DNA of 64,000 bases, taken from positions 1,355,741-1,419,740 of the forward strand of contig NZ_JH601103.1 of the NCBI RefSeq assembly GCF_000245815.1, given 5' to 3'. Position 1 is the first letter of the stretch. Each line of letters begins with the position of its first letter. A model generated the notes under the pieces. It saw only the letters and a list, made by a program, of their open reading frames with translations. It was not told where the DNA came from and made no database searches. The position numbers and the translations under genes were made by a program. Source of the stretch: Dolosigranulum pigrum ATCC 51524. GTDB lineage: Bacteria; Bacillota; Bacilli; Lactobacillales; Carnobacteriaceae_A. This document shows, one piece after another, positions 1-8,010 of the stretch.

Positions 1-153
1 CAATCCAGTCAAAATCTTCATTGCGGTTGTTTTCCCCGCACCATTCGCTCCGATAAATCCATAAATCTTGCCTTCTGGAATGGTAATATTAATATCTTGC
101 AAAATTTGTTTTCGGCCGTATTTTTTGTTGACATTATTAAATGTGATATTCAT
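1..153 (-). CDS. ABC transporter ATP-binding protein (N-terminus, runs off the left edge)
   Basis: The first 51 codons of an ABC-transporter ATPase are visible; the rest lies left of the window. The N-terminal strand MNITFNNVNKKYG and the Walker A motif GANGAGKT at about residues 36-43 are typical of the single-domain nucleotide-binding subunit that powers a separate membrane permease. The substrate cannot be told from this fragment. The start is ATG at 153-151, preceded by AGGAG with about 8 bases spacing. A promoter-like TTGACA lies upstream at 259-254, inside an 87-bp block that is repeated in front of the next small gene, so the two may be co-regulated. The drug or peptide exporter class is likely from general resemblance only. 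Confidence 0.9.
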   Translation of the reverse strand, partial: MNITFNNVNKKYGRKQILQDINITIPEGKIYGFIGANGAGKTTAMKILTGL

Positions 154-259
154 GTTTATCATCTCCTAGATTTAGTACTTATCGGCTTTTTTTACATAAT
201 CCTCATCTAATTTATTTTTTTCTGCTTTTATTGTCTTCTTGTGTTTCTTATTATGTCAA
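154..259 (-). promoter_or_regulatory. Leader and probable promoter of the ABC transporter gene
   Basis: On the minus strand TTGACA (259-254) is followed 18 bases later by GACAAT (235-230), a usable but weak -10. The transcript would have a leader of about 70 bases before the SD. The leader contains a stop-bounded stretch (about 252-171) without a start codon that reads like a lysine-rich protein tail; it may be a remnant of a lost upstream gene. No hairpin attenuator is obvious. Confidence 0.45.
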
Positions 260-333
260 CTCCCGTACATCCCTTTTGTTACAACTGTATTCTATCTCAC
301 AAATTGATCAATCACATGAGTAAAATTGGCAAT
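247..333 (-). repeat. Upstream block, copy A (paired with 776-862)
   Basis: This 87-bp stretch aligns without gaps to 776-862 at about 62 of 87 positions by hand count. Conserved parts, read on the minus strand, are a distal block with TTTACTCATGTG-like sequence, a middle block TAGAAT..AGTTGTAA, and TTGACA. It ends just upstream of the promoter of the ABC transporter gene. The conservation of spacing suggests a shared regulator site rather than chance. Apart from this block and the terminator at 464-512, the gene-free stretch 154-560 holds nothing I can support. Confidence 0.7.
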
Positions 334-463
334 ATTAGATTTTCTACTTGGCATATGTATTTTTCGTTGAAAATGACTAATCATATATCGCATGAGATAC
401 TCTTCAAAAATTCCCTCGTCATTCTAGAGGGGAAGCATAAATTAATAGTAACGTATCAATCAA

Positions 464-512
464 TTAAAAATGCTGATAAAGTAAGACAACTGTTAGCCCT
501 CTTTATCAGCAT
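464..512 (-). terminator. Rho-independent terminator after the small membrane protein gene
   Basis: A 12-bp perfect stem (470-481 with 501-512) is followed on the minus strand by TTTTTAATTG. It ends transcription of the 56-residue gene at 561-731 and isolates it from the ABC transporter promoter. Confidence 0.85.
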
Positions 513-560
513 AAATATTTATCTCTACTTATAAGCTCAATGTGAATAAACAAGGTATGA

Positions 561-731
561 TTAATTTTCTCTCTTTTTTTGATAGTTGCGCCACACAAAA
601 AATCCAGTAATACATGCAATAATGATTATTGGATCATCTAAATTAAGAGATCTCGAAGCTATTATTTTTTGTACAAAACTATATAAAAAAACGGCTGCGA
701 CTATCAATAATGTATATGGTAAATATTTCAT
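561..731 (-). CDS. Small two-helix membrane protein, 56 aa
   Basis: A short gene of 56 codons plus TAA. The start ATG (731-729) is preceded by AAGGGG with about 7 bases spacing. The product begins MKYLPYTLLIVAAVFLYSF, a first hydrophobic helix, then a short polar loop with RSLNLDDP, a second helix around residues 34-48, and a basic tail (NYQKKREN). No family recognised. It has its own terminator (464-512) and an upstream block shared with the neighbouring ABC transporter, which suggests a linked job such as a transporter accessory, immunity or stress protein. That link is inference. The good SD, terminator and protein-like composition make it a credible real gene despite its size. Confidence 0.65.
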   Translation of the reverse strand: MKYLPYTLLIVAAVFLYSFVQKIIASRSLNLDDPIIIIACITGFFVWRNYQKKREN

Positions 732-775
732 ATAATTACCCCTTCTAAAAATAATCTAAACCAAAAACATTACAT

Positions 776-862
776 CTTATTTTGTCAACTTTGTGTATTC
801 CATTTTATTACAACTACATTCTACCCTACACAACTATCTCGCACATGAGTAAATTAGGCAAT
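776..862 (-). repeat. Upstream block, copy B (paired with 247-333)
   Basis: Second copy of the 87-bp block, about 45 bases upstream of the start codon of the 56-aa gene. TTGACA is at 788-783 on the minus strand, but no good -10 lies 16-18 bases from it, so TTGACA may be part of a protein-binding motif or the promoter may need an activator. The distal conserved core reads CACATGAGTAAA on the plus strand (850-861 region). Confidence 0.65.
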
Positions 863-911
863 GCTATTAATTCCCTAAAATGACTTTAATCATGGAACAC
901 TTTACAATAAT

Positions 912-1322
912 TCACTCCTTATCAATCTGCTGCTGATACGTAGTTAAGACTTGACGAAGTGTCGTTAGTTCAGTCAGTAATTGTTTGATCTCATCTTGTA
1001 CTTTAAGATCAGTAAAGGCATTATCGAAGAATATATCAAAAAATTGGCGCGATGTTGAGTGATCAAAGGAGCTATGCACCTGAATATTGGCATCTTGCAA
1101 ATTATGTTTCAAAGCATTTAATTGAGGTTGGAGTTTTTGTAGGTCACTGCTAATGTTTTTCATTTTTTTGCGCTTAACCATGCTTGAGAACAAATCGCCT
1201 CCTAACAAGTCTACCCATGACCACTGTTTAGCCGATTTTAGTTGGCTAATCATTTTATCGAGTTGTGTCATAGTGTCGTGTAGTTGTAGCTGTAGGTTTT
1301 GGTAGTGTGATTCCTGATTCAT
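912..1322 (-). CDS. Conserved hypothetical coiled-coil protein, 136 aa
   Basis: The start is taken as ATG 1322-1320 (MNQESHYQNL) because AAGGAG sits 8 bases before it; an upstream in-frame ATG at 1406 has no ribosome site. The protein is hydrophilic and largely helical, with heptad-like stretches at both ends (QLDKMISQLKSAK; LLTELTTLRQVLTTYQQQI) and a central WVDLLGGDLFSSMVKRKKM segment. There are no membrane helices and no signal peptide. I do not recognise a characterised family. It is divergent from the DUF2200 gene to its right. Function unknown. Confidence 0.75.
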   Translation of the reverse strand: MNQESHYQNLQLQLHDTMTQLDKMISQLKSAKQWSWVDLLGGDLFSSMVKRKKMKNISSDLQKLQPQLNALKHNLQDANIQVHSSFDHSTSRQFFDIFFDNAFTDLKVQDEIKQLLTELTTLRQVLTTYQQQIDKE

Positions 1323-1519
1323 ATGAAACATCTCCTTATTTGTAGGGCTACTATCTAGCCTTATTTTATCATATTGTCCGTCGAAACCCATGAGTATTTC
1401 AGGCAATCGCTGCTCATTTCATCTTGTTTTACCGATAAGTCTAGCCCGGGCAACTTGACTCATTCACATTATATGAGTTTAGTTTCGTATGTTATAATGA
1501 ATGTGAAGGAGATGATGAC

Positions 1520-1873
1520 ATGGCGAGACATAAGATTTTTGATATGGCGGTGAGTGCGGTGTATCCGCATTATGTCAACAAGGCTGAGAAGAAGGGTAAG
1601 ACTGCTGAGCAAGTGGATGAGCTGATGTGTTGGCTAACAGGCTACAGCCAAGATGAGTTGCATGAACAGTTGGAGGCTAATGTATCATTCAAAAAATTCT
1701 TCGACCAAGTGCCTAAGTTACATCCAAATCGTACATTAATCAAAGGAGTTATCTGTGGGAAACGTGTTGAAGATATCGAAGATCCGCTAATGCAAAATAT
1801 TCGCTACTTGGACAAATTAATAGATGAACTTGCACGAGGCAAAAAATTCGAAAATATAAAACGTACCCAATGA
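1520..1873 (+). CDS. DUF2200 family protein
   Basis: A 117-aa cytoplasmic protein with the conserved features of DUF2200: an N-terminal [17 protein letters not shown] segment, the KAEKKGKT helix, and the WLTGYSQ motif near residue 40. Its length is usual for the family. The biochemical role of the family is not established. The ATG is preceded by GAAGGAGATGATGAC, a strong SD, and TATAAT lies at about 1491-1496. It is transcribed alone and ends at a bidirectional terminator shared with cls. Confidence 0.85.
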   Translation: MARHKIFDMAVSAVYPHYVNKAEKKGKTAEQVDELMCWLTGYSQDELHEQLEANVSFKKFFDQVPKLHPNRTLIKGVICGKRVEDIEDPLMQNIRYLDKLIDELARGKKFENIKRTQ

Positions 1874-1913
1874 TACACATCAACAGGGGGTCATCCTTGT
1901 TTATACATACTGA

Positions 1914-1956
1914 AAAACTCCGTACTCATCGAAACAATAATGATGGTACGGAGCTT
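1914..1956. terminator. Bidirectional terminator between DUF2200 gene and cls
   Basis: Stem CTCCGTAC (1918-1925) with GTACGGAG (1946-1953), flanked by an A run on the left, so the minus-strand transcript of cls reads into TTTTT. The plus-strand side has a shorter T tract. Confidence 0.8.
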
Positions 1957-1964
1957 TGTATATA

Positions 1965-3419
1965 TTATAAGATAGGACTGAATAAGCGAGAGAATTGTTG
2001 CTTGAAGCGTTCCCAGAGTGAGTAGTTGGCAATAATATCCGGCGTTAATTCATAAGCATGTTGTAAGTCACTCATATATTGAGCATGATAGGCTTGGGCT
2101 AGTTTTTCACTATACATGAAGGTATTAACTTCGAAGTTCAACTTGAAGCTACGGATATCGAAATTAGCTGTTCCGATACTTAACATCTCATCATCTACAA
2201 TTATAGTCTTCGCATGCAAGAAGCCCCCATCGTAAATATGCACATGAGCGCCGTATTCAACTAATTGCTCAGCATAACTCAACGTTGCCTGATAAATAAA
2301 GGGATGATCCGGTTTGTTTGGAATCATGACATGAACCTCTACCCCTGACTTAGAGGCGATATCAATCGTCTCTAACACGGCATCATCTGGCACTAAGTAC
2401 GGTGTCTGGATATAAACAGATTCACGTGCTAAGCTAATCATCTTAATAAAGCCTTTTTTGATCTGTTGTTCGGTGCTATCCGGACCGCTAGAGACAATTT
2501 GCAAATCGACATCACCTGTTGTCTCTTGAATAGGAAAATACTGGTTATCGTAAGGAACTTGTTGTGCCTCATCAGCTGATGCATTCCAATCGGTTAAAAA
2601 GCGGGTCTGCAATGGGAGTACCCCATTACCGACAATTCGGACATGCGTGTCACGCCAATAACCCATTTCCGGATATTCTCCTAAGTAATCATCCCCGACA
2701 TTGAAGCCCCCAGTGTAGCCAATCTTTCCATCAATTACAACTATTTTTCTGTGATTACGATAGTTCAAGCGCATATTTAAAATATGCATCCGTTCACCGA
2801 ATGATGGACAGGCTTGCCCACCGAATGATTTTAATTTCTTAAAAAATGATCGCGTCATCCACCGAGTACCCACCGGATCGTATAGAACACGTACTTCGAC
2901 ACCTTGATTAGCCTTCTCTTCCAGTGCATCCACAATGGCACGACCAATCTTATCCCCTCGAAAAATATAATAAACGAGATGAATATGATGCTTGGCTTGC
3001 TTAATATCTTCCAATAACTGATCGAACTTTTCCTTACCATCCGAATAAATATCAACTTCATTATCACGTGTTAGTGCTGCATTATCCAATCCTTGGAACA
3101 GAGAAACCATTTCCTTTTTATTATTAGAAAATACTTCATCCCTTGCTTCATGTTGATGTTCATATCGTTCGGTTAAGGTGTCTTTCAATTCGCGTAATCC
3201 AATCTGATCCTGTTGCTTAATATCGTAAATATCTTTATCACTCATGCCTCGACCGAAGAACAAATAAGCAATAAATCCAATCCCCGGCAACATAATAAGG
3301 GCTAAAAGCCATGCCCAAATCGAGGCTATATCACGAGTCTTGTCACGAAAGATGGTAAAGATAGCTAAGGTCGAGTTGATGATTATAAACCACCAAAAAA
3401 TAGTTGAGATATATGACAT
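1965..3419 (-). CDS. cls: Cardiolipin synthase
   Basis: A 484-aa membrane enzyme that condenses two phosphatidylglycerol molecules to cardiolipin and glycerol. Two N-terminal hydrophobic helices (about 5-25 and 33-55, the PLDc_N region) are followed by two phospholipase D domains. The HKD motifs are intact: HRKIVVID.GKIGYTGG near residue 223 and HAKTIIVDDEMLSIGTANFD near residue 402. Length and layout match the Firmicutes Cls family. The start ATG follows AAGGAG with 6 bases spacing. It lies downstream of rnjB on the same strand, separated by a hairpin at 3444-3473. Confidence 0.95.
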   Translation of the reverse strand: MSYISTIFWWFIIINSTLAIFTIFRDKTRDIASIWAWLLALIMLPGIGFIAYLFFGRGMSDKDIYDIKQQDQIGLRELKDTLTERYEHQHEARDEVFSNNKKEMVSLFQGLDNAALTRDNEVDIYSDGKEKFDQLLEDIKQAKHHIHLVYYIFRGDKIGRAIVDALEEKANQGVEVRVLYDPVGTRWMTRSFFKKLKSFGGQACPSFGERMHILNMRLNYRNHRKIVVIDGKIGYTGGFNVGDDYLGEYPEMGYWRDTHVRIVGNGVLPLQTRFLTDWNASADEAQQVPYDNQYFPIQETTGDVDLQIVSSGPDSTEQQIKKGFIKMISLARESVYIQTPYLVPDDAVLETIDIASKSGVEVHVMIPNKPDHPFIYQATLSYAEQLVEYGAHVHIYDGGFLHAKTIIVDDEMLSIGTANFDIRSFKLNFEVNTFMYSEKLAQAYHAQYMSDLQHAYELTPDIIANYSLWERFKQQFSRLFSPIL

Positions 3420-3443
3420 ATTAATCTCCTTTTTATGTAGATA

Positions 3444-3473
3444 AGAGCAGAGCTAACTTAGAAGCTCCGCTCT
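3444..3473 (-). terminator. Hairpin between rnjB and cls
   Basis: An 11-bp stem with one mismatch (AGAGCAGAGCT with AGCTCCGCTCT) follows the rnjB stop in the transcribed direction. The T tract after it is poor, so it may be a weak terminator or processing site. Confidence 0.5.
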
Positions 3474-3512
3474 CCCTTTGACTATATTTTATAGGATACA
3501 AACAGTCCTCAA

Positions 3513-5195
3513 TTATTTATCATACCAGCGTCTTTGGTTCACTTCCATAATAACCGGTAAGATAATTGGGCGCCGTTTTGTTTCTTTAAAGAGGTAATCG
3601 CTCAATTCATTGCGAATCTCTGACTTAATCGAACCCCAATCGAAATCATTATGCTTCAAGTTTTGTTGGATCACTTTTTCCACAATTGTAGTCGATTCAT
3701 TAATAAGGTCATAATTAGCTTTCACAAAGACAAAGCCTCGTGTAACAATGTGGGGGTTGGCAACAATCTTTTGTTTGCGACGGTCAATCGTTACGACAGC
3801 CACGAAGATTCCGTCGTTAGACAGTAGGCGACGATCACGTAAGACAATATTGCCAACATCTCCAATACCAATACCGTCAACTAAGGTATTATCAGCTGGA
3901 ACCGTTCCGGTACTGTGCATTTTGCCTTTTTTGTACTCCACAACATCCCCATTGCTTAAAGTAAAAATGTGTTCGTGTGGAATACCTGTCTCATGCGCTA
4001 AGCGAGCGTGGGCGGCTAAGACGCGGTACTCTCCTTGGACGGGAATAAAGTATTCCGGGTGAAGTAAGTTCATCATCAATTGCAGATCATTCGGTGTCGC
4101 ATGTCCACTTGCTTTAATTTGGTTGGATAACTTGACCACTTCGCCTCCTGAACGATAAATCAAGTTCTCACATTCAGCTACTTCCACTTCCATCGCTACT
4201 GATGGGTTGGTTGCAATAAAGACAGTATCTTCATTGCGAATACCAATGTTAGGATGTTGATTAGTTGCCATCTCGCGTAAAGCTTTAATCGGTTCTCCAC
4301 TTGAGCCAGTTTCCAAGATAACAGTCTCATCATCGTGGAACTTCTCCAAGTCCGATATAGATTGTAAGATGTCTTTTTTCGGCAATGTTAGTTTTCCTAA
4401 GTCAATAGCTACATTAATAATATCTTGGGATTTTGAGCTAGAGATAAAGACTTTACGATTCGTCGCGTGGGCTGCATTAATGATTTGCTGGATGCGCAGT
4501 AAGTTACTCTGGACAGCTGCTACAATAATACGAGTCGGCGCATCTTGGAAGATCTCTGTCACAACACTTTGAACTCGTTTATCTGGTGCATTCTCTTCAA
4601 GACTTTCCGCTCCTAGTGATGAGCTAAGCAACGCTAGAACGCGTTCTTTCCCAATATCTGAAATATGGTTTAAGTTCGTACGGTACGGACCATCTGCACT
4701 CTGATCAAACTTAAAGTTCCCCGTATAAACAACATGTCCTTCCAGTGTTTCGATAGAAATCCCCATAGCATCAGGAATCGTGTGCGTCACTTGGAAGAAA
4801 TGCACCTTCACCTCACCGAAGTCAATCGCCAGACTGGAATCTACAACATGATAATCAGAGAAGTTCCCTTTCCCAATCACTGATTCAACTTGTAAGCGAG
4901 CCAGCTCAATCGTCAACTCGGACCCGAATACAGGCACATTGAATTCATCGATAAAGTACGGTAATGCTCCTATCGCATCTTCATGTCCGTGTGATAAAAA
5001 TACACCGGCAATGCGCTCTTTATTTTGCTTTAAATAAGTGAAGTCAGGAATCACGGCATCGATACCGTATAATTCACCTTCTGGGAACATCAATCCACAG
5101 TCCAATACGAATATTTGGGTATCCACCTCCACTACATACAAACTTTTACTATTTTCGCGAACCCCACCTAAGGGGATAATTTTAACATTTGACAC
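3513..5195 (-). CDS. rnjB: Ribonuclease J2
   Basis: A 560-aa metallo-beta-lactamase / beta-CASP ribonuclease. RNase J1 and J2 work together as a 5'-3' exo- and endoribonuclease in mRNA decay and rRNA maturation. The beta-lactamase part has SHGHEDAIGALPY at about residues 68-80, followed by a beta-CASP domain and a C-terminal domain. The motif is HxHxDA, not the HxHxDH of catalytic RNase J1, and the later TGDFKFD motif reads TGNFKFD; this, with the overall resemblance to streptococcal and enterococcal RnjB, points to J2. The start is GTG, with AAAGGAG 7 bases upstream. Transcribed divergently from birA. Confidence 0.9.
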   Translation of the reverse strand: MSNVKIIPLGGVRENSKSLYVVEVDTQIFVLDCGLMFPEGELYGIDAVIPDFTYLKQNKERIAGVFLSHGHEDAIGALPYFIDEFNVPVFGSELTIELARLQVESVIGKGNFSDYHVVDSSLAIDFGEVKVHFFQVTHTIPDAMGISIETLEGHVVYTGNFKFDQSADGPYRTNLNHISDIGKERVLALLSSSLGAESLEENAPDKRVQSVVTEIFQDAPTRIIVAAVQSNLLRIQQIINAAHATNRKVFISSSKSQDIINVAIDLGKLTLPKKDILQSISDLEKFHDDETVILETGSSGEPIKALREMATNQHPNIGIRNEDTVFIATNPSVAMEVEVAECENLIYRSGGEVVKLSNQIKASGHATPNDLQLMMNLLHPEYFIPVQGEYRVLAAHARLAHETGIPHEHIFTLSNGDVVEYKKGKMHSTGTVPADNTLVDGIGIGDVGNIVLRDRRLLSNDGIFVAVVTIDRRKQKIVANPHIVTRGFVFVKANYDLINESTTIVEKVIQQNLKHNDFDWGSIKSEIRNELSDYLFKETKRRPIILPVIMEVNQRRWYDK

Positions 5196-5316
5196 AATAA
5201 TTCTCCTTTATTTGATCTACTTTTATCTATATTCTCATATTCATTGACTACAGTTCATTTCGTCCTTATAATTATAGCATAGACTGACTAATTTTCATAA
5301 TTTAGAAGGAGTTCTT

Positions 5317-6300
5317 ATGCATTCTCATCTTATTTTTCAATTAAATAAACAATTCCCTAACCCCGTCCCAACAGAAACACTAAGTCAACAATTCAATTGT
5401 TCTGCTGCTGAGATTACCGAAGCGGTGGAAGAATTACGAGCGCTAGGTCTCGTCATTCATTCATACAATAGTGGCTTGCAATTAGCTTCGCCTCTCTATT
5501 CTATCCCTGGCATTAAGACCTATCTCAACACACAAACTTTCGGCAATCAGGGGTTATATCTCTTTGAAACGATTGATTCTACGCATACATATGTTAGTAA
5601 TAACTTATCGACCATCGATCATGGCAGTGTCCTCTTAGCATACAGTCAGACAGCTGGACGTGGACGTCGCGGGCGAAAATGGTCCAGTCCCATTGGTAAA
5701 AGTCTCTCTCTCAGCATCGTGTTGAAGGAGTTCGCTGCTCAGATGAAACCGACTCTCTTAACGCAACTGACGGCTGCTGCTCTGCAGCAAGCCCTGTCAG
5801 AAACCGGTCTACCTATAGCAATAAAATGGCCCAATGATTTACTTATCAACCGACGAAAAGTAGCGGGCGTTTTAACTGAAGCCATGTTTGAACGCCAAGT
5901 TTTACAAGCTATTACAATCGGTATCGGAATCAATCTCAATCAGTCTCAGACAGACTTCCCCACTGAAATCCATACAAAAGCAACATCACTTGCCTTAGAA
6001 ACAGAGGCCCCTTTTTTTGCAGATAAATTAATTGCACAGTTTTTACAATATTTTGAGCAATTTTACCAAGACTACCAGCAATCCCTCGATCCAGAACCCT
6101 TTTTATCTATTTGTCGGCAAGAATCAGCGGTTATTGGCGAAATTGTCACTGTTGTTCAGGGAGATAAGCGCCGAGATGTTGAGGTGCTAGGCATTGAAGC
6201 AACCGGAGAACTTCTCGTACGCGATCTCTCTTCGCAAGAACAGATGACATTGATTAGTTCTGAAGTATCCTTGCGCAATCCCGATGGTAGCTATATATAA
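5317..6300 (+). CDS. birA: Biotin protein ligase and biotin operon repressor
   Basis: A 327-aa bifunctional protein. It activates biotin with ATP to biotinyl-AMP and transfers it to a lysine of acetyl-CoA carboxylase; the N-terminal winged helix (about 1-60) allows DNA binding. The ligase signatures are GRGRRGRKW at residues 114-122, the biotinyl-AMP loop, and KWPNDLL at 170-176. A C-terminal beta domain (about 275-320) completes the family layout. The ATG follows GAAGGAG. Next is rarA, 44 bases away on the same strand. Confidence 0.95.
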   Translation: MHSHLIFQLNKQFPNPVPTETLSQQFNCSAAEITEAVEELRALGLVIHSYNSGLQLASPLYSIPGIKTYLNTQTFGNQGLYLFETIDSTHTYVSNNLSTIDHGSVLLAYSQTAGRGRRGRKWSSPIGKSLSLSIVLKEFAAQMKPTLLTQLTAAALQQALSETGLPIAIKWPNDLLINRRKVAGVLTEAMFERQVLQAITIGIGINLNQSQTDFPTEIHTKATSLALETEAPFFADKLIAQFLQYFEQFYQDYQQSLDPEPFLSICRQESAVIGEIVTVVQGDKRRDVEVLGIEATGELLVRDLSSQEQMTLISSEVSLRNPDGSYI

Positions 6301-6344
6301 CTTTTAAACCTTGATTTATAAATATCTAAGAAAGGATAATTCAG

Positions 6345-7610
6345 ATGAAACAACCCTTAGCTTATCGCATGCGACCCGAATCTATTGATGAAGTCGTCGG
6401 ACAGCAACATCTTGTCGGCGAAGGTAAAATAATTTGGCGAATGGTGGAAGCCAAACGTCTGAGCTCGATGATTCTCTATGGTCCCCCAGGTATTGGTAAA
6501 ACCAGCATCGCCAGCGCCATTGCGGGTTCGACCAAATATGCCTTCCGAATGCTGAATGCAGCCACTGACTCCAAATCTGACTTGAATGTGGTCGTAGAAG
6601 AAGCCAAAATGAGTGGGACTGTTATTTTGCTTCTTGATGAAATCCACCGCTTAAACAAGCCAAAACAAGATTTTCTTCTGCCACACTTGGAGAGTGGACG
6701 TATTATTATGATTGGAGCAACAACGGAAAATCCATACTTATCCATTCACCCGGCTATTCGAAGTCGAAGTCAGATTTTTGAACTCAACCCCTTGCAAGAA
6801 GCTGATATTATCTCAGCGCTAAACCGTGCTCTAGATGATGACACGAATGGATTAGGGCATTTGGAACTAACAGTGGATGAAGCAGCACTCAGACACTTCG
6901 CCCGCGCGACGAATGGTGACTTAAGAAGTAGCTTGAATGCCTTAGAATTGGCGGCTGAATCAACTGCTCCCACTAACGGAACGATTCATATTACCTTACC
7001 AATCGCTGAAGAATGTATTGGTCGCCAAGCACTTACCCATGATAAGGATGGTGATGCTCACTATGATGTTATCTCCGCCTTCCAAAAATCAATTCGTGGC
7101 AGTGATGTGGATGCATCACTCCATTATTTAGCTCGGCTAATGGTCGCTGGTGAGCTAGAAGTAGCCTGTCGCCGCTTAATGGTGACAGCTTATGAAGATA
7201 TTGGCTTAGCTAATCCAGCTGGTGCTGCCCGAGCAGTGACTGCTGTTCAAGCAGCTCTCCGCCTAGGCTTACCTGAAGCTCGGATTCCACTAGCCAATGC
7301 GGTCGTCGAACTCGCCCTCTCTCCTAAATCTAATACAGCTTATAAAGCACTGGATCAAGCTATTAGTGATATTAGAGAAGGAAAAGCCGGTGAAGTTCCC
7401 AAGCACTTAAAAGATACTCATTATTCAGGAGCCGATTCACTCGGACGCGGCCAAGGATACAAATATCCTCATAACTATGATAATGCGTGGGTTAAGCAAG
7501 ATTATTTACCTGATCGCCTTGCTAAAGCACAATATTACATGCCAAAAACAAATAGCAAATTTGAAACCGCCCTTTCTCGACAATTTGAAAAATTTAACAC
7601 GGATCAATAA
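6345..7610 (+). CDS. rarA: Replication-associated recombination protein A (AAA+ ATPase)
   Basis: A 421-aa homolog of RarA/MgsA, an AAA+ clamp-loader-like ATPase that acts at stalled replication forks. Walker A is GPPGIGKT at residues 46-53, Walker B LLLDEIHR near residue 98, sensor 1 GATTEN near 125, and the C-terminal half carries the tetramerisation and MgsA_C regions. The SD is AAAGGA with 8 bases spacing. The gene directly precedes 6S RNA and a usp gene, an order known in lactobacilli and relatives. Confidence 0.95.
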   Translation: MKQPLAYRMRPESIDEVVGQQHLVGEGKIIWRMVEAKRLSSMILYGPPGIGKTSIASAIAGSTKYAFRMLNAATDSKSDLNVVVEEAKMSGTVILLLDEIHRLNKPKQDFLLPHLESGRIIMIGATTENPYLSIHPAIRSRSQIFELNPLQEADIISALNRALDDDTNGLGHLELTVDEAALRHFARATNGDLRSSLNALELAAESTAPTNGTIHITLPIAEECIGRQALTHDKDGDAHYDVISAFQKSIRGSDVDASLHYLARLMVAGELEVACRRLMVTAYEDIGLANPAGAARAVTAVQAALRLGLPEARIPLANAVVELALSPKSNTAYKALDQAISDIREGKAGEVPKHLKDTHYSGADSLGRGQGYKYPHNYDNAWVKQDYLPDRLAKAQYYMPKTNSKFETALSRQFEKFNTDQ

Positions 7611-7674
7611 TGTGCTATTTAAATACGTAGTCACATAGAGAATGCTTCCGATTTGAAAGAATTGGTGAGAGCAA

Positions 7675-7703
7675 TTGACATTTTTTCACTGACATGCTAA
7701 TAT
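7675..7703 (+). promoter_or_regulatory. Promoter of 6S RNA
   Basis: TTGACA (7675-7680), a 17-base spacer, and TAATAT (7698-7703). The expected start point, 7 bases after the -10, falls at the 5' end of the predicted RNA (7710). Confidence 0.85.
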
Positions 7704-7709
7704 ATAAGT

Positions 7710-7893
7710 GAGGTATCTGAGGTGTTCGAGTTGTCTATTTAACGAGTTGACCGAACATTTATACATTGGGATTCGAAAGCTCATGTTCATGACAAGCCTT
7801 TTCACTTGGACGTCAGATGCGTGAGTGGAGAAGCCCACCTGCAAATAGCGGGTACAACCTTTCAGACAACGGATCGGCACCAGTGGATACCTC
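7710..7893 (+). ncRNA. ssrS: 6S RNA
   Basis: About 184 nt, sitting between rarA and usp where 6S RNA is found in lactic acid bacteria. The two ends pair (GAGGTAT at 7710-7716 with ATACCTC at 7887-7893), giving the closed rod shape of 6S RNA, which mimics an open promoter and sequesters vegetative RNA polymerase. It has its own consensus promoter and a terminator. I recognised it from position, size and end pairing; a covariance-model search was not possible. Confidence 0.8.
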
Positions 7894-7907
7894 GTACATA
7901 AAAAATG

Positions 7908-7938
7908 GTCACTGATTATCTTATATCAGTGGCTTTTA
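7908..7938 (+). terminator. Terminator of 6S RNA
   Basis: CACTGAT (7910-7916) pairs with ATCAGTG (7925-7931), followed by GCTTTTATTATTAT. It lies 15 bases after the closing stem of the RNA. Confidence 0.8.
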
Positions 7939-7948
7939 TTATTATCTT

Positions 7949-7977
7949 TTGTGAAACCGTTTGATTTTTGGTATACT
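7949..7977 (+). promoter_or_regulatory. Promoter of the universal stress protein gene
   Basis: TTGTGA (7949-7954), 17-base spacer, and an extended -10 TGGTATACT (hexamer 7972-7977), directly after the 6S terminator. Confidence 0.7.
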
Positions 7978-8010
7978 GTACATAACAATTAAGTGAAAGG
8001 AATGAGACAA

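Noticed and set aside
241..534. A 97-codon open frame on the plus strand
   Set aside because: No SD, unlike any family, and it runs across the promoter block and the terminator of minus-strand genes.
1480..1516. Imperfect inverted repeat near the divergent promoters (TTCACATTATA and TATAATGAATGTGAA)
   Set aside because: The arms do not align without gaps and overlap an ordinary -10; no operator is supported.
7686..7880. A 64-codon open frame on the minus strand
   Set aside because: It lies wholly over the 6S RNA and its promoter and has no SD.
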